Positions 9,513 to 16,427 of a DNA stretch of 64,000 nucleotides are shown piece by piece; positions within the stretch are counted from its first letter, which is position 1, and each line of letters begins with the position of its first letter. The notes beneath the pieces are model-generated. The model was not told where the DNA came from. It searched no databases and saw only the letters and a program-made list of their open reading frames with translations. This stretch comes from Modestobacter versicolor (GTDB lineage Bacteria; Actinomycetota; Actinomycetes; Mycobacteriales; Geodermatophilaceae): NCBI RefSeq assembly GCF_014195485.1, contig NZ_JACIBU010000001.1:992001-1056000 (forward strand). Direction: 5' to 3'. A program made the translations under genes and the position numbers.

Positions 9513-10430
9513 TCAGTCCTGCGGCCAGCCCAGCGCCGCGCCCAGCCGCCGCACCGACGACTCCAGGCCGTGCTGCTCGGCGAGGGCGGCCAGCGCCTCG
9601 GGGTCCGCGGGGCGGCGGGGCAGCTCGCCGTCCACCGGCGGCAGGTCGATGGTGGTGACGACGGCGACGACGGCCGGCGCGGCGTCCATGTAGTCGGCCG
9701 CCGCGTGCAGCCGCTTCAGCACCGCGGCGGTCAGCGGCGGCTTCGGGACGACGGCCCGCTCGGCGGCCGCCCGGATGCCGGCCAGCGAGCCGAACTCGTT
9801 GATCAGCGCCGCCGCGGTCTTGGCGCCCACCCCGGAGACGCCGGGGAGCCCGTCGCTCGGGTCGCCGCGCAGCACCGCGAAGTCGGCGTAGGCCCGGCCG
9901 GGGATGCCGTACTTGGCCGCGACGGCGGCCTCGTCGACGAACTCCAGGTCGTTGATCCCGCGGTTGGTGTAGAGCACCCGGACGGAGCGGGCGTCGTCGA
10001 CCAGCTGGAAGAGGTCGCGGTCGCCGGTGACGATGTCGACCGGCCCGCGGGCCCGGGTGGCCAGGGTGCCGATCACGTCGTCGGCCTCGTAGCCGGGTGC
10101 GCCGACCCGCTCGAGCCCGGCCGCGGCGAGCACCTCGACCAGCACCGGCACCTGCGGGCCGAGCTCGTCGGGAGTCTCCTCGCCACCCTCCGGCGCCACC
10201 CGGTGCGCCTTGTAGGTGGGCAGCGCGTCGACCCGGAACGCCGGGCGCCAGTCGTCGTCCCAGCAGGCCACCCAGCGGTCGGGGCGGTGCGCGACGACCA
10301 GCCGGGCGGTCATGTCCAGGAAGCCGCGGACGGCGTTGATCGGACGGCCGTCGGGGGTGGTGACGCTGGTCGGCACCCCGTAGAAGGCGCGGAAGTACAG
10401 GCTGGCGGCGTCCAGCAGCATGGTCGTCAC
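9513..10430 (-). CDS. 5'-3' exonuclease (FEN/Pol I N-terminal-like)
   Basis: 305 residues related to the 5' nuclease domain of DNA polymerase I, as a stand-alone protein. Seen: LLDAASLYFRAFYG at the start, PGYEADDVIGTLA and VTGDRDLFQLVDD carrying the acidic metal ligands, and the helix-hairpin-helix GDPSDGLPGVSGVGAKTAAALI. It probably removes RNA primers or flaps. GTG 10430 is chosen over ATG 10421 because TACGGT (reverse strand, plus coordinates 10438-10443) ends seven bases upstream. It is divergent from the M24 peptidase gene. Confidence 0.9.
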   Translation of the reverse strand: MTTMLLDAASLYFRAFYGVPTSVTTPDGRPINAVRGFLDMTARLVVAHRPDRWVACWDDDWRPAFRVDALPTYKAHRVAPEGGEETPDELGPQVPVLVEVLAAAGLERVGAPGYEADDVIGTLATRARGPVDIVTGDRDLFQLVDDARSVRVLYTNRGINDLEFVDEAAVAAKYGIPGRAYADFAVLRGDPSDGLPGVSGVGAKTAAALINEFGSLAGIRAAAERAVVPKPPLTAAVLKRLHAAADYMDAAPAVVAVVTTIDLPPVDGELPRRPADPEALAALAEQHGLESSVRRLGAALGWPQD

Positions 10431-10437
10431 GGCTGGC

Positions 10438-10490
10438 ACCGTAACGGTGCGGTGACGAGGGTCGGAGCTGCCGGAGCTGCTGGTTAGTCT
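10438..10490. promoter_or_regulatory. Divergent leaderless promoters for exonuclease and M24 peptidase
   Basis: The reverse-strand TACGGT (10438-10443) is seven bases from GTG 10430, and the + strand TAGTCT (10485-10490) is six bases from GTG 10497. Both fit the TANNNT pattern seen throughout the window. Confidence 0.55.
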
Positions 10491-10496
10491 GCGCAC

Positions 10497-11645
10497 GTGG
10501 TCGCCGTTCCCCCCTCCCCGTCCCCGCTGGTGCCCGTCGACCGGGTGCACGCCGCCCGCGCGGTCGCCGACGAGGTCGGCGTCGACGTCCTCGTGGTCAC
10601 GCCCGGCTCCGACCTCCGCTACCTGACCGGCTACCACGCGCACGCCATGGAGCGGCTGACCGCGCTGGCGGTGCCGCGCCGCGGTGAGCCGCTGCTCGTG
10701 GTGCCCCGCCTGGAGGCCCCGATGGTCGACGCCTCCCCGGCCGGCGCGCTGGGCCTGGAGGTGCTGGCCTGGGACGAGACCGACGACCCGTTCGCCCGGC
10801 TGGCCGAGGCGGTCACCGCCCGGCTGGGCGCCGCCCCCACCCGGGTGGCCGTGGGCAACCGCACCTGGGCCGAGCACGCGCTGGGCATCCAGCGGGCGCT
10901 GCCCGGCGCGACGCTGGAGCTGGGCAGCCCGGTGGTCGACCGGCTGCGGATGGTCAAGACCCCCGCCGAGGTCACCGAGCTGGCCCTGGCCGGCGCGGCC
11001 ATCGACCGGGTGCACGCCCGGATGGGGGAGTGGCTGCGGGTCGGCCGCACCGAGGCCGAGGTCGGCGCCGACATCGCGGCCGCGATCCTGGCCGAGGGGC
11101 ACGTCGCGGTCGACTTCACCATCGTCGGCTCCGGGCCGAACGGCGCCAGCCCGCACCACGAGCTCTCCGACCGGGTCGTGCAGGCCGGTGACGTGGTGGT
11201 CGTCGACATCGGCGGCGAGACCGCGACCGGCTACCGCTCCGACTGCACCCGCACCTACCTCGTCGGCGGCGTCGCCGCCCGCAGCCTGCGCGAGTGGTAC
11301 ACGGTGCTCCAGCGGGCCCAGGCGGCCGCCGTGGCAGCCGTGCGGCCCGGGGTCACCTGCGCGCAGGTCGACGCCGTGGCCCGCCAGGTGATCACCGACG
11401 CCGGGTGGGGCGAGTACTTCATCCACCGCACCGGGCACGGCATCGGCCTGGACAGCCACGAGGCCCCCTACATCGTCGAGGGCAACGACCTGCCGCTCGA
11501 GCCGGGCATGGCCTTCTCCGTCGAGCCGGGCATCTACCTGCCGGGCCGGTACGGCGCGCGCATCGAGGACATCGTCGTCTGCACCGACGACGGCGTCCGG
11601 AACCTGAACGAGGGCACCCGTGAGCTCGTCGAACTCCCCGGCTGA
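10497..11645 (+). CDS. M24-family Xaa-Pro aminopeptidase/dipeptidase
   Basis: 382 residues: an N-terminal creatinase-like domain (about 1-150) and a C-terminal pita-bread catalytic domain with the expected metal ligands, two Asp in VVDIGGETATGYRSDCTRTY, His in HRTGHGIGLDSHEAP, Glu in FSVEPGIYLPG and Glu in RIEDIVV. It likely cleaves N-terminal Xaa-Pro bonds or proline dipeptides with two bound metal ions. Leaderless start at GTG 10497 (TAGTCT six bases upstream). Its 3' end overlaps the downstream Lrp gene by 26 bases, suggesting coupled expression, perhaps amino-acid responsive. Confidence 0.9.
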   Translation: MVAVPPSPSPLVPVDRVHAARAVADEVGVDVLVVTPGSDLRYLTGYHAHAMERLTALAVPRRGEPLLVVPRLEAPMVDASPAGALGLEVLAWDETDDPFARLAEAVTARLGAAPTRVAVGNRTWAEHALGIQRALPGATLELGSPVVDRLRMVKTPAEVTELALAGAAIDRVHARMGEWLRVGRTEAEVGADIAAAILAEGHVAVDFTIVGSGPNGASPHHELSDRVVQAGDVVVVDIGGETATGYRSDCTRTYLVGGVAARSLREWYTVLQRAQAAAVAAVRPGVTCAQVDAVARQVITDAGWGEYFIHRTGHGIGLDSHEAPYIVEGNDLPLEPGMAFSVEPGIYLPGRYGARIEDIVVCTDDGVRNLNEGTRELVELPG

Positions 11646-12108
11646 CCCGGCGCCGGGTCAGCCCACCGTCGCTCTCGACGTCGACCGGGCCCTGCTCAGC
11701 GCGCTCGCCCGCGACGGGCGGGCCAGCTACACCGACCTGGCCGAGCTGGTCGGGCTGTCGGTGTCCGCGGTGCACCAGCGGGTGCGCCGGCTCGAGCAGC
11801 GCGGCCTGATCACCGGTTACGCGGCACACCTGGACGCCAAGGCGCTCGGGCTGCCGCTGACCGCATTCGTGTCGATCACGCCGATCGACGTCGGCCAGCC
11901 CGACGACGCCCCCGCCCGGCTGGCCCACCTGTCGGCGATCGAGGCCTGCCACTCCGTCGCCGGGCTGGAGAGCTACATCCTCAAGGTGCGGGTGGCCTCG
12001 CCGGACGCGCTGGAGGCGCTGCTGCACGAGATCCGGGCCGCGGCGAACGTCAGCACCCGCACGACCGTCGTCCTGTCCACGTTCTACGAGGACCGCCCGC
12101 CCGTCTGA
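11620..12108 (+). CDS. Lrp/AsnC-family transcriptional regulator
   Basis: 162 residues. An N-terminal winged helix-turn-helix (LLSALARDGRASYTDLAELVGLSVSAVHQRVRRLEQRG) is followed by the RAM/AsnC ligand-binding domain (about 85-155). Such proteins sense amino acids or their derivatives as octamers. The start is GTG 11620 inside the end of the M24 peptidase gene; the first 20 residues are Pro/Ala-rich and probably disordered. Regulation of the upstream peptidase is plausible but not shown. Confidence 0.9.
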   Translation: MSSSNSPADPAPGQPTVALDVDRALLSALARDGRASYTDLAELVGLSVSAVHQRVRRLEQRGLITGYAAHLDAKALGLPLTAFVSITPIDVGQPDDAPARLAHLSAIEACHSVAGLESYILKVRVASPDALEALLHEIRAAANVSTRTTVVLSTFYEDRPPV

Positions 12109-12117
12109 CCGGCTCGG

Positions 12118-12732
12118 TCAGGAGCCGGCCGGGGGCCAGGCCTGCAGCGCCAGGTCGGCCACCAGCTGGAGCTCCTCGCGGGGGGTGCCGCCCGCCGCCT
12201 GGACGGCGATCCCGTTGGCCACGGTCATCAGGTACCGGGCGAGCAGGGCGGGATCTGCCCCGGCCGGCAGGTCGCCCTCGTCGACCGCCCGCTGGAACCG
12301 GTCGCGCAGGTGGGCGGTGCCCCCCTCCCGCCAGGCGGCGAGCGTGTCGCGGGCCGGGCGGCCGGGCTCGCCGGCCGCGAGCGCGCCCTGCACGCCGAGG
12401 CACCCGGTGGGGGAGTCCGGCTGGGTGGTCGACCGGACGGCGCCGAGGAGGAACGTGCCGGCCACCTCTCGGGCGGTCGGCTGCTCCAGGGCGCGGACGA
12501 CGTAGGACGCCGTCCCCTCGGTGTAGCGCTCCAGGGCCTGGCGGAAGAGCTCCTCCTTGTTGCCGAAGGCCCGGTACATGCTCGTGCGGGTGATGCCCAT
12601 GGCGCCGGTCAGGTCGTCGAGGCTGGCGCCCTCGTAGCCGTGCGCCCAGAAGACCCGCACCGCCCGGTCGAGCGCCTCGTCGACGTCGAACGCCCGCGGT
12701 CTGCCGATGGGCGCCGTCCGCCTGGTCTCCAC
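12118..12732 (-). CDS. TetR-family transcriptional regulator
   Basis: 204 residues. The N-terminal helix-turn-helix is clear (GASLDDLTGAMGITRTSMYRAFGNKEELF) and the C-terminal domain has a TetR_C-type PTGCLGVQGAL segment typical of the AcrR/YcdC-like group. GTG 12732 is chosen since TAGCCT (reverse strand, plus 12740-12745) lies seven bases upstream; an upstream in-frame ATG at 12771 would fall inside the operator. It is divergent from an SDR gene across a region with twin palindromes, so it probably represses itself and the SDR gene. Confidence 0.9.
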   Translation of the reverse strand: METRRTAPIGRPRAFDVDEALDRAVRVFWAHGYEGASLDDLTGAMGITRTSMYRAFGNKEELFRQALERYTEGTASYVVRALEQPTAREVAGTFLLGAVRSTTQPDSPTGCLGVQGALAAGEPGRPARDTLAAWREGGTAHLRDRFQRAVDEGDLPAGADPALLARYLMTVANGIAVQAAGGTPREELQLVADLALQAWPPAGS

Positions 12733-12739
12733 GAATCCC

Positions 12740-12805
12740 AGGCTACGCCTTCGGTATCGATCGGTACACAAGTGCTACGTTCGTTCGGTACCGATCGATA
12801 CCGAA
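12740..12805. promoter_or_regulatory. Twin TetR operators in the TetR/SDR intergenic region
   Basis: TTCGGTATCGATCGGTAC (12750-12767) recurs as its exact reverse complement at 12788-12805. The right copy extends to a 22-base palindrome (12784-12805) with TTCGGTA and TACCGAA arms around CGATCG and one mismatched pair; the left copy is less symmetric. Centres are 34 bases apart. The left site lies just upstream of the tetR -10 (12740-12745), and TACGTT (12776-12781) is a candidate SDR -10 between the sites. This placement suits repression of both promoters. Confidence 0.8.
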
Positions 12806-12823
12806 TGAGGCGGAGGACGTGCC

Positions 12824-13543
12824 GTGGGCAGAGTCGTACTGATCACCGGAGGCACCTCGGGCATCGGCCTGGCGCTCGCCGAGGCCTTCGAGGCGGACGG
12901 GGCCGAGGTGGTCGTCTGCGGGCGGTCGCAGGCCGCCCTCGACCGCTTCGCCCAGGCGCACCCCCGGGCGCTCGCCGTCCGGGCCGACGTGACCGCGCCG
13001 GACGCGAGAGCAGCCCTGCTCGACGCGGTCTCCGAGCGGTTCGGCCGGCTCGACGTGCTGGTCAACAACGCCGGCACGTTCGTCGAGCGGGACTTCACCG
13101 GGGACGACGCCGCCACCGGGGAGCTGGACGCCGAGGTCGACCTCAACCTCACCGCGCCCATCCACCTGACCGGCGAGGTGCTGCAGCGCTGGCCGGCCCT
13201 GGGTGCGGTCGTGTTCGTGACCTCGGGGTTCGCCCTGGTGTCGCCCACCAGGGCCCCGACCTACGGCGCCGTCAAGGCCGGGTTGCACGGTTTCGCCGAC
13301 GGCCTGCGCCGGCAGCTCGCCCCCCGGGGCACCCACGTTCTCGAGGTCCTCCCGCCGACCACGGACACCCCGATGAACACCGGCACCACCGGGCCGAAGC
13401 TGTCCCCGGCCGAGGTCGCGGCGGTCACGCTGCGCGCGCTCCGGGGCCGCCGGCCGATGGCCCTGCCGGGCCAGACGCGGCTGATGCCGACCATGCTGCG
13501 GATCGCCCCGCAGTCCCTCGGCCGGATGGTCTCCCGGCTCTGA
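12824..13543 (+). CDS. Short-chain dehydrogenase/reductase (SDR), DltE-like
   Basis: 239 residues. A Rossmann nucleotide site (TGGTSGIGLALAEAFE), NNAG (in VLVNNAGTF) and a Tyr-x-x-x-Lys catalytic pair (YGAVKAG) with the upstream Ser (FVTSGFALVS) mark a classical SDR using NAD(P)H. The C-terminal MALPGQTRLMPTMLRIAPQ resembles DltE-type SDRs. GGAGGA (12812-12817) precedes GTG 12824 by six bases. Its expression is probably released when the divergent TetR protein binds a ligand; the substrate is unknown. Confidence 0.9.
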   Translation: MGRVVLITGGTSGIGLALAEAFEADGAEVVVCGRSQAALDRFAQAHPRALAVRADVTAPDARAALLDAVSERFGRLDVLVNNAGTFVERDFTGDDAATGELDAEVDLNLTAPIHLTGEVLQRWPALGAVVFVTSGFALVSPTRAPTYGAVKAGLHGFADGLRRQLAPRGTHVLEVLPPTTDTPMNTGTTGPKLSPAEVAAVTLRALRGRRPMALPGQTRLMPTMLRIAPQSLGRMVSRL

Positions 13544-13588
13544 CTCCCGGCGGCGTGGTCGTCGACCGACGCCCGGTGGGGCGGGACC

Positions 13589-13615
13589 GATGAGTTCTCC
13601 GCGCCGTGCGGGTCT
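13589..13615 (+). promoter_or_regulatory. Bipartite promoter-like motif GATGAGTT-N15-GTCT
   Basis: GATGAGTT (13589-13596), 15 bases, then GTCT (13612-13615), 36 bases upstream of the reductase start. The same motif with the same spacing occurs at 46114-46140, 34 bases before a VOC protein gene. A -10 of the GTCT/CGTC type is common for ECF sigma factors. Identification as an ECF promoter is inference. Confidence 0.5.
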
Positions 13616-13650
13616 GCCCCCTCGACACCGACCCACCGGAGGATGACCCC

Positions 13651-14214
13651 GTGCGGAGACTGACGTTCGGCATGAGCACGTCCCTGGACGGCTACGTCGC
13701 GGCGCCGGGGGACGACCTCAGCTGGGGCGTGCCGAGCGACGAGCTGTTCCAGTGGTGGTCCGACCGGGTGGGGGCGACCGGCCTGGCGCTGTACGGGCGC
13801 CGGCTGTGGGAGGGGATGAACGCGCACTGGCCGACCGCCGACCAGCAGCCCGGCGCCACCCCCGCGGTGGTCGAGTACGCCCGCCGCTGGCGGGACGTGC
13901 CGAAGGTGGTGTTCTCCGCGACGCTCCGCGCGGTCGACGGGAACGCCCGCCTGGTCACCGGGGACGCGGTCACCGAGATGACCCGGCTCAAGGCCGAGGA
14001 CGGCGGTCCGATGGACGTCGGCGGCGCCACCCTCGCCGCAGCGGCGGTGCGGGCCGGGCTGGTCGACGAGTACGCGGTCGTCACCCACCCGGTCCTGGTC
14101 GGCGGCGGCACGCCGTTCTTCCCGGCCCTGGACAGCCGGGTGGCCCTGACCCTGGTGGAGACCCGGACGTTCCCCGGCGGCGTGGTGCTGACCAGGTACC
14201 AGGTCAGGCGCTGA
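13651..14214 (+). CDS. Dihydrofolate reductase-family (RibD C-terminal domain) protein
   Basis: 187 residues with the RibD-C fold signature: RRLTFGMSTSLDGYVAAP at the start, ALYGRRLWEGM for cofactor binding, and DVGGATLAAAAVRAGLVDEY, HPVLVGGGTPFFP near the end. NAD(P)H-dependent reductase of unknown substrate; common beside stress-type small enzymes in actinomycetes. GGAGGA (13638-13643) precedes GTG 13651 by seven bases. A decayed copy of its region 13,921-14,030 is found at 16,086, about 89% identical at DNA level. Confidence 0.88.
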   Translation: MRRLTFGMSTSLDGYVAAPGDDLSWGVPSDELFQWWSDRVGATGLALYGRRLWEGMNAHWPTADQQPGATPAVVEYARRWRDVPKVVFSATLRAVDGNARLVTGDAVTEMTRLKAEDGGPMDVGGATLAAAAVRAGLVDEYAVVTHPVLVGGGTPFFPALDSRVALTLVETRTFPGGVVLTRYQVRR

Positions 14215-14227
14215 GCGCCCGGCGCGC

Positions 14228-15523
14228 TCAGGCCACCCCGCAGGTGCGCAGCGCCAGCAGGGCCAGGCTGCGGGCCGACAGCAGCAGGTCCTCGACCGGC
14301 ACCTGCTCGCCCGGACCGTGCGCCAGCCGCAGGTCGCCCGGGCCGTGGTGCAGCGCGGGGATGCCGGCCGCCGCGTAGAGCCGCAGGTCGGTACCGGCGG
14401 TGAGCGCCCGCTCCGGTGGCCGGGCGCCGCCGGCGTCGGTGACCGCCTGCTGGACGGCCGGGAGCAGCGGCGAGCCGGCCGGCAGCCGTCCGCTGGCGTA
14501 CGTGCCCCCGACCCACTCGACCTGCGCCGGGTGGTCGGCCAGCCAGGGGTGGGCCGCGCACGCCGCGGCCACGCAGCCCTCGAAGGCCGCCCGGGCCGCG
14601 TCCACCGGCTCGCCCAGCCGCACGCCGAACCGCCCCTCGGCGACCAGCCGGTCGGGCACGGTGCTCGCCCAGTCGCCGGCTCGCAGCCGGCCGATCGAGA
14701 GCCCGTAGGGGAACGGGTGGTCGCCGAACCGCGACCGGTCGGTGGGCTGGCGACCGGCCTCCAGCGACCGGATCGCCGCGTGCACGTGCTCGAAGAGCTC
14801 GACGGTGCTGACGCCGAGGTGCCGGTTCGCGGCGTGCGCGGCCAGCCCGGTGAGGGTGAGCCGGAAGGTGAGCGCGCCGGCGTGCGCGGTCATCACGGCC
14901 CCCGCGGTCGGCTCCGGGATGACGCAGGCGTCACCGCGGTGCCCGCGCCGCAGGGTGGCCCACGCGCCGAGCCCGCCGTCCTCCTCGCCCAGGACGCTGT
15001 GCACGGCCAGTGGCCGGGCCAGCCGGACGCCTGCCGTCCGCAGGGCCTGCACGGCGGCGAGCGCGGCGACCAGGCCGCCCTTCATGTCGCAGGTGCCGCG
15101 GCCGTGCACGGCACCCTCGTCGACCCGGGGCGTGAACGGGTCCCCGGGCCACAGCGCCGGGTCACCGGCCGGGACGACGTCGGTGTGCCCGCAGAGCACC
15201 AGCGCCGGCTGCCCGTCGTCCCGCCCGGGCAGGGTGCCCACGACGCCCCACGCCTCGCTCCGCTCCACCTCCTGGCCGGGCGCGTCCGGAGCGGCCGCGG
15301 CCTCGGCGAGGTCGATGGCCCAGCGGTCGACGTCGGTGCCGAGCTCGTCCAGCCAGCCGGCCACCAGGTGCTGCGCCTCGCACTCGGCGGCCGTACCGCC
15401 GAGCGAGGGGACCGCGACCAGCGTGACCAGCCGGTCGACCAGCCACGGCGCGTCGACGGCGTCGAGGACCGCAGCCTCGAGGGTGGAGAGCCCGGTGCCG
15501 GGGAGGGCAGGTGAGGAGGTCAT
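14228..15523 (-). CDS. M20-family metallopeptidase/deacylase (ArgE/DapE-like)
   Basis: 431 residues. Zinc ligands expected for M20 are visible: CGHTDVVPAGD, GRGTCDMKGG (bridging Asp), the catalytic GEEDGGLGAWA, and a C-terminal His within ALHHGPGDLRLAHGP. The dimerisation insert lies around residues 210-320. It hydrolyses an amide such as an N-acyl amino acid or dipeptide; the exact substrate is not readable. ATG 15523 has a GAGG-type ribosome site. It diverges from an Lrp gene, a common arrangement that suggests Lrp control by an amino-acid ligand. Confidence 0.88.
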   Translation of the reverse strand: MTSSPALPGTGLSTLEAAVLDAVDAPWLVDRLVTLVAVPSLGGTAAECEAQHLVAGWLDELGTDVDRWAIDLAEAAAAPDAPGQEVERSEAWGVVGTLPGRDDGQPALVLCGHTDVVPAGDPALWPGDPFTPRVDEGAVHGRGTCDMKGGLVAALAAVQALRTAGVRLARPLAVHSVLGEEDGGLGAWATLRRGHRGDACVIPEPTAGAVMTAHAGALTFRLTLTGLAAHAANRHLGVSTVELFEHVHAAIRSLEAGRQPTDRSRFGDHPFPYGLSIGRLRAGDWASTVPDRLVAEGRFGVRLGEPVDAARAAFEGCVAAACAAHPWLADHPAQVEWVGGTYASGRLPAGSPLLPAVQQAVTDAGGARPPERALTAGTDLRLYAAAGIPALHHGPGDLRLAHGPGEQVPVEDLLLSARSLALLALRTCGVA

Positions 15524-15547
15524 GACCGGACGGTGCGACGAGATCCC

Positions 15548-15563
15548 GCAGTGGCGCAACTGC
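15548..15563. promoter_or_regulatory. Candidate Lrp operator between M20 peptidase and Lrp genes
   Basis: GCAGTGGCGCAACTGC has 5-base inverted arms GCAGT/ACTGC and lies centrally in the 74-base divergent gap. Position suits an autoregulatory Lrp site; the motif itself is weak. Confidence 0.35.
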
Positions 15564-15597
15564 GCGGGTCCGCGCCATGCTCAGGCACAATGACGTT

Positions 15598-16146
15598 GTG
15601 CCGAACACCGCTCTGGACGCTCTTGATTGCGCGATCGTCGATGTGCTGCAGCGACAGGGGGACGTCCCCAACGTCGAGCTGGCCCGTGCCGTGGGGCTCT
15701 CCCCGGCGGCGACGTTGCGGCGGGTGGCCCGGCTGCGCGCCGACGGGGTGATCACCGGGGTGCACGCCCGGGTCGACCCCGAGCGGGTGGGTGCCGGGCT
15801 GCAGGCGTTCGTGCTGGTGGTGCTCGACGAGCACGACGAGGGCAGTGCTGAGCGCTTCGCCCGGGCCGTGGGGGAGATGCCGCAGGTGCTGCGTGCCGAC
15901 GCGGTCAGCGGTGCCGACGACGTGCTCCTGCACGTGGCCGCAGCCGGGACCGCTGACCTGCAGGACGTGCTCCGGGCCCTCCCGCGGATCGGGGCGCGCC
16001 GGGCGACGACCATGCTGCGGCTGGGGCCGGTGAAGGAGCAGAGCCCCACCCCGCTCGGCCCCGCTCCCGCGTCCGGCGTGGCGCAACGCTCCGCGAGGTC
16101 GACGGGAACGCCCGCTCGGTCGCCGGGGACGCGGTCGCCGAGATGA
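15598..16146 (+). CDS. Lrp/AsnC-family regulator with C-terminus running into a pseudogene
   Basis: 182 residues. The helix-turn-helix (GDVPNVELARAVGLSPAATLRRVARLRADG) and AsnC domain are intact and end near residue 145 (MLRLGPVKEQ). The last 20 or so residues (from about VAQRSARSTG) are translated out of frame from a reductase remnant starting at 16,086, so the tail is probably an accident of the junction. GTG 15598 has CACAAT (15586-15591) six bases upstream, a TANNNT-like element lacking the first T. It likely controls the divergent M20 peptidase. Confidence 0.88.
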   Translation: MPNTALDALDCAIVDVLQRQGDVPNVELARAVGLSPAATLRRVARLRADGVITGVHARVDPERVGAGLQAFVLVVLDEHDEGSAERFARAVGEMPQVLRADAVSGADDVLLHVAAAGTADLQDVLRALPRIGARRATTMLRLGPVKEQSPTPLGPAPASGVAQRSARSTGTPARSPGTRSPR

Positions 16147-16205
16147 GCCGGCTCGCGGCCGAGGACGGCGCTCCGGTGGACGTCGGCCGCGGCACTGAGC
16201 GGTGA
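16086..16205 (+). pseudogene. Remnant of a RibD-C/DHFR-family reductase gene
   Basis: In one frame this encodes TLREVDGNARSVAGDAVAEM and then SRLAAEDGAPVDVG, a gapless match to residues 91-127 of the reductase at 13,651-14,214 (TLRAVDGNARLVTGDAVTEM). Over 110 bases (16,086-16,195 versus 13,921-14,030) I count about 12 differences and no indels, close to 89% identity. Sequence before and after does not match, and there is no start. It overlaps the Lrp 3' end in another frame and stops inside the start of the next small gene. Confidence 0.85.
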
Positions 16206-16363
16206 CCGGAGAGCGGTGCACGAAGCGCCGCTACCGCGACGAGGCGGTCGCGCAGCTGGCCCTCGCCCGCATCCAGACCGTGGGTGAAGCGCGGGAGAAG
16301 ACGCCGCAGCGCGTCTACAGGTGCCCGCGCTGCCGCGGTTGGCACCTGACCTCGCGCGAGTGA
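16202..16363 (+). CDS. Small Cys-rich protein (53 aa), probable zinc ribbon
   Basis: From GTG 16202 an open frame encodes a 53-residue protein beginning MTGERCTKRRYRDEAVAQLA and ending YRCPRCRGWHLTSRE. It has one N-terminal Cys and a C-terminal CPxC followed by GWHLT, a layout I recognise from short actinobacterial proteins of unknown function with a CxxC...H zinc-binding look. It lies between the reductase remnant and the radical SAM gene, and GTGA overlaps the remnant's stop. It is too short for usual gene-length cutoffs. Its basic, Cys-rich makeup suggests nucleic-acid binding, which is inference. Confidence 0.75.
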   Translation: MTGERCTKRRYRDEAVAQLALARIQTVGEAREKTPQRVYRCPRCRGWHLTSRE

Positions 16364-16403
16364 CGGTCCCGGCGCCCACGGGGACGCCCTCATCGACAAC
16401 TCG

Positions 16404-16419
16404 TCGAACGTGTGTTCGG
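16404..16419 (+). promoter_or_regulatory. LexA-type SOS box upstream of the radical SAM gene
   Basis: TCGAACGTGTGTTCGG matches the actinobacterial LexA box TCGAAC-N4-GTTCGA at 11 of the 12 fixed positions. It ends eight bases before ATG 16428, so bound LexA would cover the promoter core or the start of a short-leader mRNA. Confidence 0.8.
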
Positions 16420-16427
16420 ATGGGGCC

